64,000 nt of DNA from Anaerolineales bacterium (GTDB lineage Bacteria > Chloroflexota > Anaerolineae > Anaerolineales > Villigracilaceae): the NCBI GenBank assembly GCA_014860745.1, contig JACZJC010000010.1, positions 1-64,000 of the forward strand, read 5' to 3'. This document shows positions 7,924-18,494 of this stretch, piece by piece (the first letter of the stretch is position 1; every line of letters starts with the position of its first letter). Under the pieces are notes generated by a model, which was not told the DNA's origin, ran no database searches, and saw only the letters and a list, made by a program, of their open reading frames with translations. The position numbers were made by a program, and so were the translations under genes.

Positions 7924-10900
7924 ATGACCTCTCACTCTTCTTTCCAGGAAATCATCCTCAAACTACAAGACTTCTGGGCATCGCACGGATGTCTCATCAC
8001 ACAGCCTTACTATACCCAGGTGGGCGCAGGGACGATGAACCCTGCCACCTTCCTGCGCGTGCTCGGACCCGAGCCGTGGAACGTGGCGTACGTCGAGCCG
8101 TCTGTCCGCCCGGATGATGGGCGCTACGGCGAGAACCCCAATCGCTTCCAACTGCACACCCAATTTCAGGTCATACTTAAGCCAGATCCAACGAACCCGC
8201 AGGAACTCTACCTCGAGTCGCTCAAAGCCCTCGGCATCGACCCGCGCCAGCACGACATCCGCTTCGTGGAAGATAACTGGGAACAGCCCGCCATCTCCGC
8301 GTGGGGCTTGGGTTGGGAGGTCTGGCTCGACGGGCAGGAGATCACGCAGTTCACCTACTTCCAACAGATGGGCGGCGTGGCGCTCGACCCCGTCTCGGTC
8401 GAGATCACCTACGGGCTTGAACGCATCCTCATCGCGCTCAACAACGCCAACGCCATCTGGAATGAAGAGTATGGTGCGGGTGTAACGTATGGTGAAATTC
8501 GCAGACAAGAAGAGTTCGAACACTCCAAATATTATTTCGAGACCGCCGACGTCGAACGCGTCCGCGCCATGTACGACCTCTTCTCCGCCGAAGCCGACGC
8601 CTGTCTCGCGGGTGGTCTCATCGTCCCTGCGCACGACTACGTCCTCAAATGCTCGCACTGCTTCAATATTTTAGATACCCGCGGCGCAATCAGTGTTGCC
8701 GAACGTCAGGCATTTTTTAGACGCATCCGCGAATTGGCAAAGGGCGTGGCGGTGGCGTATGGCGAACAGCGCAAGGGACTTGAATATCCACTGCTCAAGA
8801 CCGAGGACAAAGGACCGAAGACCAAGATTGCGCCCAAAGCTCCGTCCTCCGTCCTCCATCCTTCGTCATTCTTGCTTGAAATCGGCGTCGAAGAACTCCC
8901 CGCCAATGATGTGGATGTTGCTCACGCGTATCTCGTAACCCGTATCCCGACTCTCCTCTCCGAACTTCATCTCACCCACGGCGACATTCGCATCTTCACA
9001 ACCCCGCGCAGGATCGTTGTTTCTATCGACTCTCTCTCCCCGAATCAGCCAGACCGCGAAGACCTCGTCAAAGGTCCCCCCGCTGATAAAGCTTTTGACA
9101 AAGACGGCAAGCCCACGCAAGCTGGTTTGGGATTCGCCAAGAAAAACAATCTCGATCCTGCCACGCTCGAAGCCCGCGAGATTGACGGTGGAAAATATGT
9201 TGCCGCGGTCGTCAAACAAAAGGGACGCCCAACCCCCGAAGTCCTCGTGGATGCGTTACCCAAATTAGTCGAAAGCATCAAGTTCGAGAAGTCCATGCGC
9301 TGGAATGAATCAGCCGTTGCCTTCTCGCGTCCCATTCGCTGGTACGTTGCTCTGCTCGGTGACATGGTCATCCCGTTTGAATATGCAGGCGTGGCATCTG
9401 GAAATATTTCCCGTGGCTTACGCCCCTACGGCTCGCCCGACATCACCATCCCATCCGCTGATAAATATTTTGATGTGATCCGCGCAGCAGGCATTCTGCT
9501 CGATAAAGAAGAACGCAAAGCCTCCATCGTGGAGCAGGTCAATCAAGCCGCAGCTCTCATCGGCGGCGAAGCCATCATCGAAGAAGGCTTGCTCAACGAA
9601 GTCACAAACTTAATCGAAATGCCCACCGCCGTCATGGGCGGCTTCAATGAAGAATTCCTTTCATTGCCAAGAGATGTTCTGATCTCGGTGATGAAGAAAC
9701 ACCAGAGATATTTCCCCGTCCAAAGCGTAGGGGCGGATCTTGCGTCCGCCCAAAATTCGGGGCAAGCAGGATCGGGGCAAAATACTGGATCGGGGCAAGC
9801 CCGATCCCTACTGGCGCATTTTATCGCCATCCGCAACGGCGACGACATCGGCGTGGACACCGTCCGCGAGGGGAATGAACACGTCCTCGGCGCGCGTTTT
9901 GCGGATGCGAACTTCTTCGTCCGCGAAGATGTGAAGAATCCGCTTGAATATTATCGTTCACAACTTTCCGGGCTCACCTTCCACATTAAACTCGGCTCGA
10001 TGATGGACAAGTCTACCCGCATTGAGAATCTTATCAACGAATTAATTCCCATATTGGGACTCGAAAAAGACGAAGCAATTTATGCCCGCCGCGCCGCACA
10101 TTTGATGAAAGCCGACCTCATGACACAGATGGTCACGGAGATGACTTCCCTGCAAGGCATCATCGGCGGAGAATATGCTCTTCGTTCTGGTGAACATAAA
10201 GATGTCGCTGCTGCGATCAGCGAACAATATCAGACCGTTCCGCAATCGAAGATCGGTCTTGTTGTTGCCCTTGCTGACAGACTCGATTCGTTGGTTGGAC
10301 TCTTTGCCGCGGGACTTGCCCCCACCGGCGCGAAGGATCCCTTCGGTCTGCGCCGCGCGGCGATTGGCGTGGTCCAACCGTTGATCGAGCATGATGTTGA
10401 CTTTGATCTCGCTGAAGCCATGAAGAAATCCGCCAAGGCCCAGCCCATTGATGTCAAAGACGATGTGCAAAAACAAATTTTGGAATTCATCTCGGGCCGC
10501 TTGAACGTTGTCTTGAAAGACAGCGGATTCAAACATGATGTCGTCGAAGCGGTGCTTGCGGCGCAATCAAACAACCCTGCGGGAACTGTCCGTGCGGTGA
10601 AGCAACTGTCCGCCTGGGTGGGACGCGAAGACTGGTCATCCATTTTGGACGGTTTCGCCCGCTGTGTCCGTATTCTGCGTTCACAGACCGAGGACGGAAG
10701 ACCGCAGACCGAGGTTGATGAAAAGTTTTTGATTGAAACAGAGGAGAAGGAACTTTACAAAGCAATTCAAAACTCCGTCCCCCGTCCTCCGTCCTCCGTC
10801 GATGAATTTTTAGAGATCGTCACCAAACTCATCCCATCCATCACCGCCTTCTTCGAAAAAGTGCTGGTGATGGCTGAGGATAAAGCTGTAAAAGAAAACC

Positions 10901-10974
10901 GGCTTGGCCTGTTGCAAAGGATATCCAGCCTTGCGAACGGTATTGCAGATTTAAGTAAACTCGAAGGGTTTTAG
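7924..10974 (+). CDS. glyQS: Glycine-tRNA ligase, fused alpha and beta subunits
   Basis: This 1016-residue protein charges tRNA-Gly with glycine. Residues 1 to about 290 are the class II catalytic alpha subunit ([21 protein letters not shown] motifs). After a short linker comes the complete beta subunit, starting with [11 protein letters not shown] at about residue 317 and ending in the tRNA-binding helical region. Most bacteria encode the two as separate genes; natural fusions are known in Chlamydia and others. Three stretches of repeat DNA sit in frame: in the linker (8798-8867), between the conserved HQRYFPV and HFIAIRNG segments (9730-9807), and near the C-terminus (10684-10800). A broken copy of the gene start lies just upstream. 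The protein has no internal stop, so it should be functional. Confidence 0.95.
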   Translation: MTSHSSFQEIILKLQDFWASHGCLITQPYYTQVGAGTMNPATFLRVLGPEPWNVAYVEPSVRPDDGRYGENPNRFQLHTQFQVILKPDPTNPQELYLESLKALGIDPRQHDIRFVEDNWEQPAISAWGLGWEVWLDGQEITQFTYFQQMGGVALDPVSVEITYGLERILIALNNANAIWNEEYGAGVTYGEIRRQEEFEHSKYYFETADVERVRAMYDLFSAEADACLAGGLIVPAHDYVLKCSHCFNILDTRGAISVAERQAFFRRIRELAKGVAVAYGEQRKGLEYPLLKTEDKGPKTKIAPKAPSSVLHPSSFLLEIGVEELPANDVDVAHAYLVTRIPTLLSELHLTHGDIRIFTTPRRIVVSIDSLSPNQPDREDLVKGPPADKAFDKDGKPTQAGLGFAKKNNLDPATLEAREIDGGKYVAAVVKQKGRPTPEVLVDALPKLVESIKFEKSMRWNESAVAFSRPIRWYVALLGDMVIPFEYAGVASGNISRGLRPYGSPDITIPSADKYFDVIRAAGILLDKEERKASIVEQVNQAAALIGGEAIIEEGLLNEVTNLIEMPTAVMGGFNEEFLSLPRDVLISVMKKHQRYFPVQSVGADLASAQNSGQAGSGQNTGSGQARSLLAHFIAIRNGDDIGVDTVREGNEHVLGARFADANFFVREDVKNPLEYYRSQLSGLTFHIKLGSMMDKSTRIENLINELIPILGLEKDEAIYARRAAHLMKADLMTQMVTEMTSLQGIIGGEYALRSGEHKDVAAAISEQYQTVPQSKIGLVVALADRLDSLVGLFAAGLAPTGAKDPFGLRRAAIGVVQPLIEHDVDFDLAEAMKKSAKAQPIDVKDDVQKQILEFISGRLNVVLKDSGFKHDVVEAVLAAQSNNPAGTVRAVKQLSAWVGREDWSSILDGFARCVRILRSQTEDGRPQTEVDEKFLIETEEKELYKAIQNSVPRPPSSVDEFLEIVTKLIPSITAFFEKVLVMAEDKAVKENRLGLLQRISSLANGIADLSKLEGF
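8798..8867. repeat. In-frame inverted repeat in the glyQ-glyS linker
   Basis: Arm one (8798-8823) contains AGACCGAGGAC and GGACCGAAGACC. Arm two (8841-8867) contains CCGTCCTCCGTCCTCC, its approximate complement. It encodes the TEDKGP...APSSV linker. The same element recurs at 10684-10800, 10978-11008 and 11501-11516. Confidence 0.6.
9730..9807. repeat. In-frame palindromic repeat insertion in the glyS part
   Basis: Two palindromes, GGGCGGATC...GTCCGCCC (9731-9751) and GGATCGGGGC...GCCCGATCC (9787-9807), flank a partial extra copy of GGATCGGGGCAA (9769-9780). Together they add about 26 Gly/Ser/Gln/Ala-rich residues between two blocks that are nearly adjacent in ordinary GlyS proteins. This looks like an intergenic repeat captured in frame. 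Confidence 0.65.
10684..10800. repeat. Second in-frame AGACCGAGGACGG inverted repeat in glyS
   Basis: Arm one (10684-10713) reads AGACCGAGGACGGAAGACCG and onward. Arm two (10773-10800) is CCGTCC-rich and approximately complementary. They flank about 20 codons of charged coding sequence near the C-terminus. Confidence 0.55.
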
Positions 10975-10998
10975 GGGAAGACGAAGGACGGAGGACGA

Positions 10999-11026
10999 AA
11001 GACCGAGGTGGAAAACTCGGTCTTTT
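10999..11026 (+). terminator. Intrinsic terminator after glyQS
   Basis: AAGACCGAG and CTCGGTCTT form a nine-base stem followed by six T. The 5' arm is part of the same repeat family that is inserted in glyQS, so the repeat has been used as a terminator. Confidence 0.75.
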
Positions 11027-11086
11027 TTATCGTCTATAATTGGCATTATCTTTCTTCGCCCTCTTGTCTCTATTCAAGGAGATACC

Positions 11087-11494
11087 ATGCCATTCAAGTT
11101 TGAAAAATTGGAAGTTTATCAATTGGCGTTGGCATACATTGATGAAATTTACGACCTCTCATCGCAACTGCCAAAAAGCGAAGAGTACAACCTGAAATCT
11201 CAAATTGTCCGCGCGGCAACATCTGTGGCTTTAAATATCGCCGAGGGTTCGACCGGACAAAGTGATGCGGAACAAAACCGCTTTTTAGGAATGGCAGTTC
11301 GTTCTGTTTTGGAGACAGTGGCATGCCTGCATATTATTCGACGCAGAAAATTCATTACAGATAATGTGCTGCTCGATAGGGCTGAAGAAGATGCCCGTAT
11401 CCTGGCGTCGAAGTTACACGCTTTTCGTAATTCACTGAAACCCACTCGCCAAGTCAAAGAATCAGAATCGCCTTACAATATAGACGAAATCTAG
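11087..11494 (+). CDS. Four-helix bundle protein (23S rRNA intervening-sequence protein family)
   Basis: A 135-residue all-helical protein starting FKFEKLEVYQLAL. It shows the family marks: a Y-x-L-A helix, K-S-Q-I-V-R-A-A-x-S-V-x-x-N-I-A-E-G at residues 42-59, and a central R-F-L-x-x-A-x-x-S-x-x-E-T helix. The family was first found in open frames inside intervening sequences of 23S rRNA, but most members stand alone like this one; the molecular role is unknown. An AAGGAGATACC ribosome binding site gives a confident start, and a TATAAT lies at 11035-11040 after the glyQS terminator. Confidence 0.8.
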   Translation: MPFKFEKLEVYQLALAYIDEIYDLSSQLPKSEEYNLKSQIVRAATSVALNIAEGSTGQSDAEQNRFLGMAVRSVLETVACLHIIRRRKFITDNVLLDRAEEDARILASKLHAFRNSLKPTRQVKESESPYNIDEI

Positions 11495-11536
11495 CTGTCA
11501 TCCTCCATCCTTCGTCTTTTGTCCTCTGTCCAAATT

Positions 11537-13429
11537 ATGTCCACCATCGACGAAATCAAATCCCGTATCGACATTGTCGACCTCGTCTCCGAGGCCGGGG
11601 TGAAACTGCGCCATGCGGGCAAGAACTACACCGGCTTCTGTCCCTTTCACGATAACAAGCACACACCCGCATTCGTGGTCTGGCCCGAGTCTGGCACGTG
11701 GCGCTGCTTCGGTCAATGCAATGAGGGCGGCGACATCTTCAAGTTCGTGATGAAGCGCGAGGGACTTGATTTCAAGGACGCCCTGCAAAAACTTGCCTTG
11801 CGCGCAGGCGTGGAGTTAAAGGAATACCAGCGCGAAACGCCGGAGATAAAAGAAGCCTACGACCATCTTCGCAAATTGCTCGAGGATGCCGTTGTTTTTT
11901 ACCGCAGCCAGCTTTTCACCAACAAAGAGATGCTTGCCTACCTGCGTGAAAAACGCGGACTGACCGACGCCTCCATTGAGACCTTTGGGCTGGGATATGC
12001 TCCGAGCGGCTACGACAACGCCTTGAAATATTTCACCCAACGCGGCTACTCGGAACAGGATTTGCTGGATGCGGGCCTGCTCACCGAACGCGAAGACGGC
12101 AAACGTTACGACAAATTCCGCAACCGCATCATGATTCCCATCCGTGATGAAAACGGACGAATGGCAGGCTTCGGTGCGCGCATCGTGGACCCGAACGACG
12201 TTCCGAAATTTTTGAATTCACCCGAAACCCCCATTTTTTCAAAAGGACGAATACTCTACGGCCTCGACCGCGCCCGCAAACCCATCCGTGCCGCTGACCA
12301 GGCGGTGATCGTGGAAGGCTATCTCGATGTCATCGCGCTGCATCAGGCGGGCTACGAGAACGTCGTCTCACCGATGGGTACGGCGTTGACGGAAGACCAA
12401 TTGCGGCTGTTGAAAAGATCCACCCGAAGAATTGTTTTAGCTCTTGACCCCGACGTAGCTGGGCAGAAAGCTGTCCTGCGCGGACTTGATGCCGCAAGGT
12501 CCGCGATGGATCGCGAAGGGGAATTGGGCTTCGATGCCCGCGGCTTGCTAAAGAATGAAGCGCGTTTGCAGGCCGATTTGCGCGTGGCCGCCATGCCCGA
12601 CGACCTCGACCCCGATGAGATCGTGGCACGCGATAAGGAGGAATGGAAGAAACTTATCGAGAACGCCAAGCCCATCGTCACGCATGTGATGGATTCACTG
12701 GCGGCGGGCCAAAACTTGAGCGATGCCAAGGTGAAGAGTCAAATTGCGGCGCAGGTGCTTCCTTTAATCGAAGACCTGCCCAACCCGCTGGAACGGGATA
12801 CCTATCGCCAGGCATTGTCGCGAATGTTGAAGGTGGATGAACGCTCCTTGATGAGCACCCAGGCTCCGGGTCCGGTGGTGAGGCGCAGGCCGCGGGAGAC
12901 GGGTCAACCCCAAAAGGTGGAATCTTCTACATCAGTGGTCAATCCCCGCTTGAGGATCGAATCCTATTGTTTGGGCATTTTGTTCCGCAGGCCGGAGTTC
13001 CTCTACCGATTGGATCGAAGGTTGGAAGAATTCGGGCTCAGCCCGCTGGCGGTGGAGGACTTCGAGTATACTGACCATCAGTTGCTATTCGGCATTATCC
13101 GTTTGGCTGTACAGCAGGATGAAAAGGAACACCAGAATTTTTTGATGAGCCAATTGCCCGATGCGGTGGATGCGCTTGCGAAAGAACTGCTCGCGCAGTC
13201 AGACCCGCTCGACTCAGTGGAGGACCGCCTGCTCGATGAATTGGTCCTGCGTTTCCTCGACCTGCGCCGCACGCATGCCATGCTCAATGTCAATCAGCTC
13301 CGTTTCCTGCAGGAGGAAGAGCAGCAGCAAGGCGGCTCGAATATAAAAATGTATCAGGAACAGGCCATTCAATTCACCCGCCTGCTCCATAGTTTAGACC
13401 AGGCGAAGCGAAAGTTATCGAAGCGGTAG
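11537..13429 (+). CDS. dnaG: DNA primase
   Basis: DnaG makes the RNA primers for chromosomal replication. In order: N-terminal zinc-binding domain with C35-x2-H38 and C57-x3-C61, the catalytic core with TOPRIM motifs (VIVEGYLDV near residue 258, ALDPDVAG near 301), and a C-terminal helicase-interaction region. About 630 residues is the normal length. I start it at ATG 11537 (STIDEIKSRIDIVD, the family start). An in-frame TTG at 11519 lies inside a dispersed repeat and is less likely. The second zinc pair has three residues between the cysteines (CFGQC) rather than the textbook two. The next gene is rpoD, as in the classical macromolecular synthesis operon, without rpsU. Confidence 0.95.
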   Translation: MSTIDEIKSRIDIVDLVSEAGVKLRHAGKNYTGFCPFHDNKHTPAFVVWPESGTWRCFGQCNEGGDIFKFVMKREGLDFKDALQKLALRAGVELKEYQRETPEIKEAYDHLRKLLEDAVVFYRSQLFTNKEMLAYLREKRGLTDASIETFGLGYAPSGYDNALKYFTQRGYSEQDLLDAGLLTEREDGKRYDKFRNRIMIPIRDENGRMAGFGARIVDPNDVPKFLNSPETPIFSKGRILYGLDRARKPIRAADQAVIVEGYLDVIALHQAGYENVVSPMGTALTEDQLRLLKRSTRRIVLALDPDVAGQKAVLRGLDAARSAMDREGELGFDARGLLKNEARLQADLRVAAMPDDLDPDEIVARDKEEWKKLIENAKPIVTHVMDSLAAGQNLSDAKVKSQIAAQVLPLIEDLPNPLERDTYRQALSRMLKVDERSLMSTQAPGPVVRRRPRETGQPQKVESSTSVVNPRLRIESYCLGILFRRPEFLYRLDRRLEEFGLSPLAVEDFEYTDHQLLFGIIRLAVQQDEKEHQNFLMSQLPDAVDALAKELLAQSDPLDSVEDRLLDELVLRFLDLRRTHAMLNVNQLRFLQEEEQQQGGSNIKMYQEQAIQFTRLLHSLDQAKRKLSKR

Positions 13430-13486
13430 TCGTGCAGTTTTAGTGGTTTGGGTGTTAGATTCACTGAACGATAGGGAAAAGGATCC

Positions 13487-15097
<1,611 letters not shown>

Positions 15098-15265
15098 CTG
15101 ACAACCGCCTTTACCCTTCCAAGGTGTTGCGCAACGGTGATCATCAGTTTTTTCAAGGGAAACTAATAATTCAGGTACAGAATCAACAGTCGGGGAGAGG
15201 GAGGCGTAATCGTTTTCATGACCCGAAAATCACACATCATGACAAATATCATCAATTTTGTGAAA

Positions 15266-15308
15266 AGAGACACTTTTACTAGTCTTCAAAAGTCTCTTAT
15301 GATATACT
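15266..15308 (+). promoter_or_regulatory. Promoter and dyad operator of the nuo operon
   Basis: TTTACT (15275-15280), a 17-base spacer and TATGAT (15298-15303) make a good sigma-70 promoter 48 bases before nuoA. A second -10-like TATACT overlaps at 15303-15308. An imperfect dyad, AGAGAC-ACTTTT (15266-15277) with AAAAGT-CTCT (15288-15297), covers the spacer and -35 box, as an operator would. A very similar block lies just before nuoL at 24908-24934. Confidence 0.65.
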
Positions 15309-15350
15309 ACGCCGAACGTGCCAGATTTCACGCATCAATGAGGTGAGCAC

Positions 15351-15707
15351 ATGCTGCTTGAATATATTGCCATCGCGGTGATGATCGCGGTAGCCACTGT
15401 GATTGCATTTATTGCAATCGGTTTGGGGGAATTGTTTGGACCGAAGAAAAAATCTGCGGCAAAAGACATGCCTTATGAATCCGGCATGGACCCATACGGT
15501 GAAGGGACGCGGCGTATGCCTGTCCGTTTCTATTTGATCGCTGTTTTATTCATCCTGTTCGATATCGAAGTGATATTCTTCCTGCCATGGGCCATCGCCT
15601 TCCGCAAGCTGGGTATTTTTGGCCTTGTGGAGATGATGGTTTTTATCGTTATCCTGCTTATCGGTTATGTGTATGCCTGGAAAAAAGGAGCGCTTGAATG
15701 GGAGTAG
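15351..15707 (+). CDS. nuoA: NADH-quinone oxidoreductase subunit A
   Basis: A 118-residue subunit of the complex I membrane arm with three hydrophobic helices. The conserved loop K-x-x-P-Y-E-S-G-x-D-P (about residues 38-48) and the acidic second helix [13 protein letters not shown] are typical; the loop near the quinone chamber is important for coupling. It is the first gene of the fourteen-gene operon and follows the promoter at 15275-15303. Its end overlaps nuoB by ten bases. Confidence 0.96.
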   Translation: MLLEYIAIAVMIAVATVIAFIAIGLGELFGPKKKSAAKDMPYESGMDPYGEGTRRMPVRFYLIAVLFILFDIEVIFFLPWAIAFRKLGIFGLVEMMVFIVILLIGYVYAWKKGALEWE

Positions 15708-16186
15708 AGCAAAAACTTGGAAATATGGGCGTGGTAACCACCACGTTGGAAGGCATGGTCAATTGGTCGCGGACGAATGCGATGTGGCCGATGTTGTTTG
15801 GCCTGGCTTGCTGTGCCATCGAGATGATGTCGGCGCAGGCAGCGCATTATGATATGAGCCGATTTGGAATGGAATTGATGCGCGCCAGCCCGCGCCAATC
15901 CGATTTGATGATCGTGGCGGGGCGCGTCTCGAAGAAGATGGGGCCAGTGCTGCGCCGTTTGTACGATCAGATGCCAGAGCCGAAGTGGGTGATTGCCATG
16001 GGCGATTGCGCCTCCTGCGGCGGTGTGTTTAATAACTATGCCATTTATCAGGGTGTGGATGAAGTTGTACCGGTGGATGTGTACGTGGCAGGTTGTCCGC
16101 CGCGCCCGGAAGCGTTGATCCATGGCGTGCTGACGGTGTATGAAAAGGTGAAGGGCCAGAAGTTCAAAGACCTGGCAGTCAAGTAA
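15698..16186 (+). CDS. nuoB: NADH-quinone oxidoreductase subunit B
   Basis: A 162-residue peripheral-arm subunit that carries cluster N2, the last iron-sulfur centre before quinone. The four ligands are present with family spacing: C38-C39, C104 and C133 (contexts [25 protein letters not shown]). The start overlaps the end of nuoA, so translation is coupled. A perfect 12-base hairpin follows the stop codon before nuoC. Confidence 0.97.
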   Translation: MGVEQKLGNMGVVTTTLEGMVNWSRTNAMWPMLFGLACCAIEMMSAQAAHYDMSRFGMELMRASPRQSDLMIVAGRVSKKMGPVLRRLYDQMPEPKWVIAMGDCASCGGVFNNYAIYQGVDEVVPVDVYVAGCPPRPEALIHGVLTVYEKVKGQKFKDLAVK

Positions 16187-16195
16187 ATAATTCAT

Positions 16196-16230
16196 AAGAC
16201 CTGACAGGTTGAATAAAACTGTCAGGTCTT
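16196..16230. repeat. Perfect 12-base hairpin between nuoB and nuoC
   Basis: AAGACCTGACAG (16196-16207) and CTGTCAGGTCTT (16219-16230) enclose an 11-base loop. There is no T run, so it is probably not a terminator. It may stabilise or separate mRNA segments, or be a dispersed palindrome. It ends directly at the nuoC ribosome binding site. Confidence 0.65.
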
Positions 16231-16246
16231 AAGGAATATGTTGATT

Positions 16247-16759
16247 ATGGATAAAAAACTCGAACCAATCGTAAAGGCAGTACAGAATAAATTCGGTGCG
16301 ACTTTCGAAGAGTTTCGCGGGGAAGCGCATTTGTTCGTGAAACCCGAGCAGATCGTGGATGCGTTGACTCTTTTGCGCGACGAACAGAATTTTGAATTAC
16401 TCTCGGCGTTGACTGCGGTGGATTATTTCCCCCAGGAGGCGCCGCGTTTTCATGTGGTCTATCAGCTCACTTCCCTTGCGAAGAATCTGTCGGTACAGTT
16501 GCGAGTCCCTGTAAATGGGAGCAGCCCCAAAGTCCCGACTGCGGCGGGAGTGTTCGCTTCCGCAAACTGGCGCGAGCGCGAGCTTCTCGATATGTTCGGC
16601 ATCGAGTTCGATGGTCACCCCGACCCGCGCCGCCTTTTGATGCCCGATGAAACGGAAGGACACCCGCTCCGCAAGGATTTTCCGCTTGGCTATGAAGAAC
16701 CGCAGTTCACTTTTAATTTTGATGATATCGACCTGCGCAAGCCGTATGCAAAGGAATAA
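16247..16759 (+). CDS. nuoC: NADH-quinone oxidoreductase subunit C
   Basis: The 30-kDa-type subunit of the peripheral arm, about 170 residues, separate from NuoD rather than fused. The conserved C-terminal part is clear: R-E-L-L-D-M-F-G-I-x-F-x-G-H-P-D-P-R-R-L-L-M followed by L-R-K-D-F-P-L. I prefer ATG 16247, because AAGGA (16231-16235) is well spaced for it. An in-frame ATG at 16238 would add three residues but sits almost on the ribosome binding site. NuoD starts two bases after the stop. Confidence 0.94.
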   Translation: MDKKLEPIVKAVQNKFGATFEEFRGEAHLFVKPEQIVDALTLLRDEQNFELLSALTAVDYFPQEAPRFHVVYQLTSLAKNLSVQLRVPVNGSSPKVPTAAGVFASANWRERELLDMFGIEFDGHPDPRRLLMPDETEGHPLRKDFPLGYEEPQFTFNFDDIDLRKPYAKE

Positions 16760-16761
16760 TT

Positions 16762-17991
16762 ATGGCACAGCTTGAAGAAGTCAGTATTGAGCAATTCAAA
16801 CATCTCGTTTCCGAGCGCGCGCTGACCGGCGAGACGATGCTGTTGAACATGGGGCCGCAGCATCCGTCCACGCATGGCGTGCTGCGTTTGCTTTTGGAAC
16901 TGGACGGCGAGATCGTCGTCAACTGCATTCCCGATGTCGGCTTTTTGCACACGGGTATCGAGAAGAATATGGAGGCCAAGACGTACCAGAAGGCCGAAGT
17001 GATGACCGACCGCCTCGATTACATGAACCCGATGGGCAATAACCTTGCGTATGTGATGGCAGTGGAAAAGTTGGTTGATGTGGATGTGCCAGTCCGTGCG
17101 CAGGCGCTGCGTGTGATCCTGGTTGAGTTGCAGCGCATCGCTTCGCATCTCGTCTGGCTCGGCACGTCGGGACTCGACCTCGCGGCCATGTCCATGTTCC
17201 TGTATTGTTTCCGCGAGCGCGAACAGATCCTCGATATTTTCGAACTGGTCTCCGGCCAACGCATGATGACAACCTACATCCGCCCTGGCGGTGTGTGGCG
17301 CGATGTGCCGGTGGAATTTGAGCAAGCCGTACGGGATTTCATCAAGATCTTCCCGAAGCGCATCGATGAATATGAATCCTTATTGACGAAGAACCCGCTC
17401 TTCATCGACCGCATGGTGGATATCGGCTACCTGAGCAAAGAGACGGCTCTTTCCTACGGGGTAACGGGTCCTGTCCTTCGGGCATCCGGCGTCGACTGGG
17501 ATTTGCGCAAAGCCCGGCCTTATTCCGGCTATGACCAATACGAATTCAATGTGCCCACCCGCACCGAAGGCGATACGTATGCGCGCTATCTCGTCCGTAT
17601 TCAGGAAATGCGCGAATCGTTGAAGATCGTGGAACAGGCGATGAACAAACTGCCGATGGGTCCGGTGCGTTCGGACAACCGCAAGTTCGTGCCCCCGCCG
17701 CGTTCGGAGATCGGTGTGAGCATGGAGGCGCTCATTCATCACTTCAAGTTGTGGACGGAAGGCTTCCCCGCGCCGAAGGCATCCATTTATAGCGCCGTTG
17801 AATCACCGCGCGGCGAGCTGGGTGTCTTCCTGGAAGGAGACGGCGGACCCAAACCTTTGCGCGTTCACATGCGCACCCCATCGTTCGACAACCTGGCTGT
17901 ACTTACACAGATCGTCAAAGGGCATTTGGTGGCGGATTTGGTCGCCATCCTTGCCTCCATCGACATCGTCCTCGGAGATATTGACAGATGA
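16762..17991 (+). CDS. nuoD: NADH-quinone oxidoreductase subunit D
   Basis: The 49-kDa subunit (409 residues), which forms the quinone site with NuoB and is related to the large subunit of NiFe hydrogenases. Visible marks: MGPQHPSTHGVLR near residue 31 with the quinone-site HPSTHG, GFLHTGIEK, the DRLDYMNPMGNN segment, and the C-terminal D-x-x-x-x-x-G-x-I-D-R end. The stop overlaps nuoE by four bases. Confidence 0.97.
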   Translation: MAQLEEVSIEQFKHLVSERALTGETMLLNMGPQHPSTHGVLRLLLELDGEIVVNCIPDVGFLHTGIEKNMEAKTYQKAEVMTDRLDYMNPMGNNLAYVMAVEKLVDVDVPVRAQALRVILVELQRIASHLVWLGTSGLDLAAMSMFLYCFREREQILDIFELVSGQRMMTTYIRPGGVWRDVPVEFEQAVRDFIKIFPKRIDEYESLLTKNPLFIDRMVDIGYLSKETALSYGVTGPVLRASGVDWDLRKARPYSGYDQYEFNVPTRTEGDTYARYLVRIQEMRESLKIVEQAMNKLPMGPVRSDNRKFVPPPRSEIGVSMEALIHHFKLWTEGFPAPKASIYSAVESPRGELGVFLEGDGGPKPLRVHMRTPSFDNLAVLTQIVKGHLVADLVAILASIDIVLGDIDR

Positions 17992-18494
17992 GCCTTGAGA
18001 ACACCCATCCGAAGGAAGTAAAACAGATCCTTTCCAAATATCCGCCGGAGCATAAACGCTCGGCGGTGATGCCGCTCCTGTACCTTGCCCAGCGTGAAGA
18101 AGGATTTATCACCAAATCTGCCATGCAGGATATCGCGCAGATGCTGGAGATCACCGAGACCGAGGTCGCTTCGATCGTCGGTTTTTACACCTTGTATCAT
18201 GACCAAAAAGCCGGCAAATATCGAATGCAAGTCTGCACCGACCTGCCCTGCGCCCTGCGCGGAGCGGATGAATTCCTCGACAATCTGTGCAGCAACCTTG
18301 GGATCAAGGTTGGTGAAACGACAGCGGATGGTCTCGTTACCCTTGAATCCGTGATGTGCCTCGCCGCCTGTGACAAGGCTCCCATGTTCCAAACCCAGGG
18401 ACCGGATGGCATCAAATATCACGAGCTGATGACAGTAGACCGCACCATGGAATTGATCGAAGCGCTCAAGCAGGCGGATCGGGAGGAAAAGTAA
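17988..18494 (+). CDS. nuoE: NADH-quinone oxidoreductase subunit E
   Basis: The 24-kDa-type subunit (168 residues), a thioredoxin-like protein with a two-iron cluster (N1a). Ligands are C83, C88, C124 and C128 (VCTDLPC and MCLAAC), the normal C-x4-C and C-x3-C spacing. It works in the NADH-oxidising module with NuoF and NuoG. It overlaps nuoD by four bases and nuoF by one base, so all three are translationally coupled. Confidence 0.96.
   Translation: MSLENTHPKEVKQILSKYPPEHKRSAVMPLLYLAQREEGFITKSAMQDIAQMLEITETEVASIVGFYTLYHDQKAGKYRMQVCTDLPCALRGADEFLDNLCSNLGIKVGETTADGLVTLESVMCLAACDKAPMFQTQGPDGIKYHELMTVDRTMELIEALKQADREEK

Noticed and set aside
7963-8658. Long minus-strand frame inside glyQS
   Set aside because: It is opposite a well-conserved synthetase gene and results from GC-rich codon usage; it has no start signals.
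16690-17325. Minus-strand frame opposite nuoD
   Set aside because: A shadow of nuoD, which is conserved along its full length.
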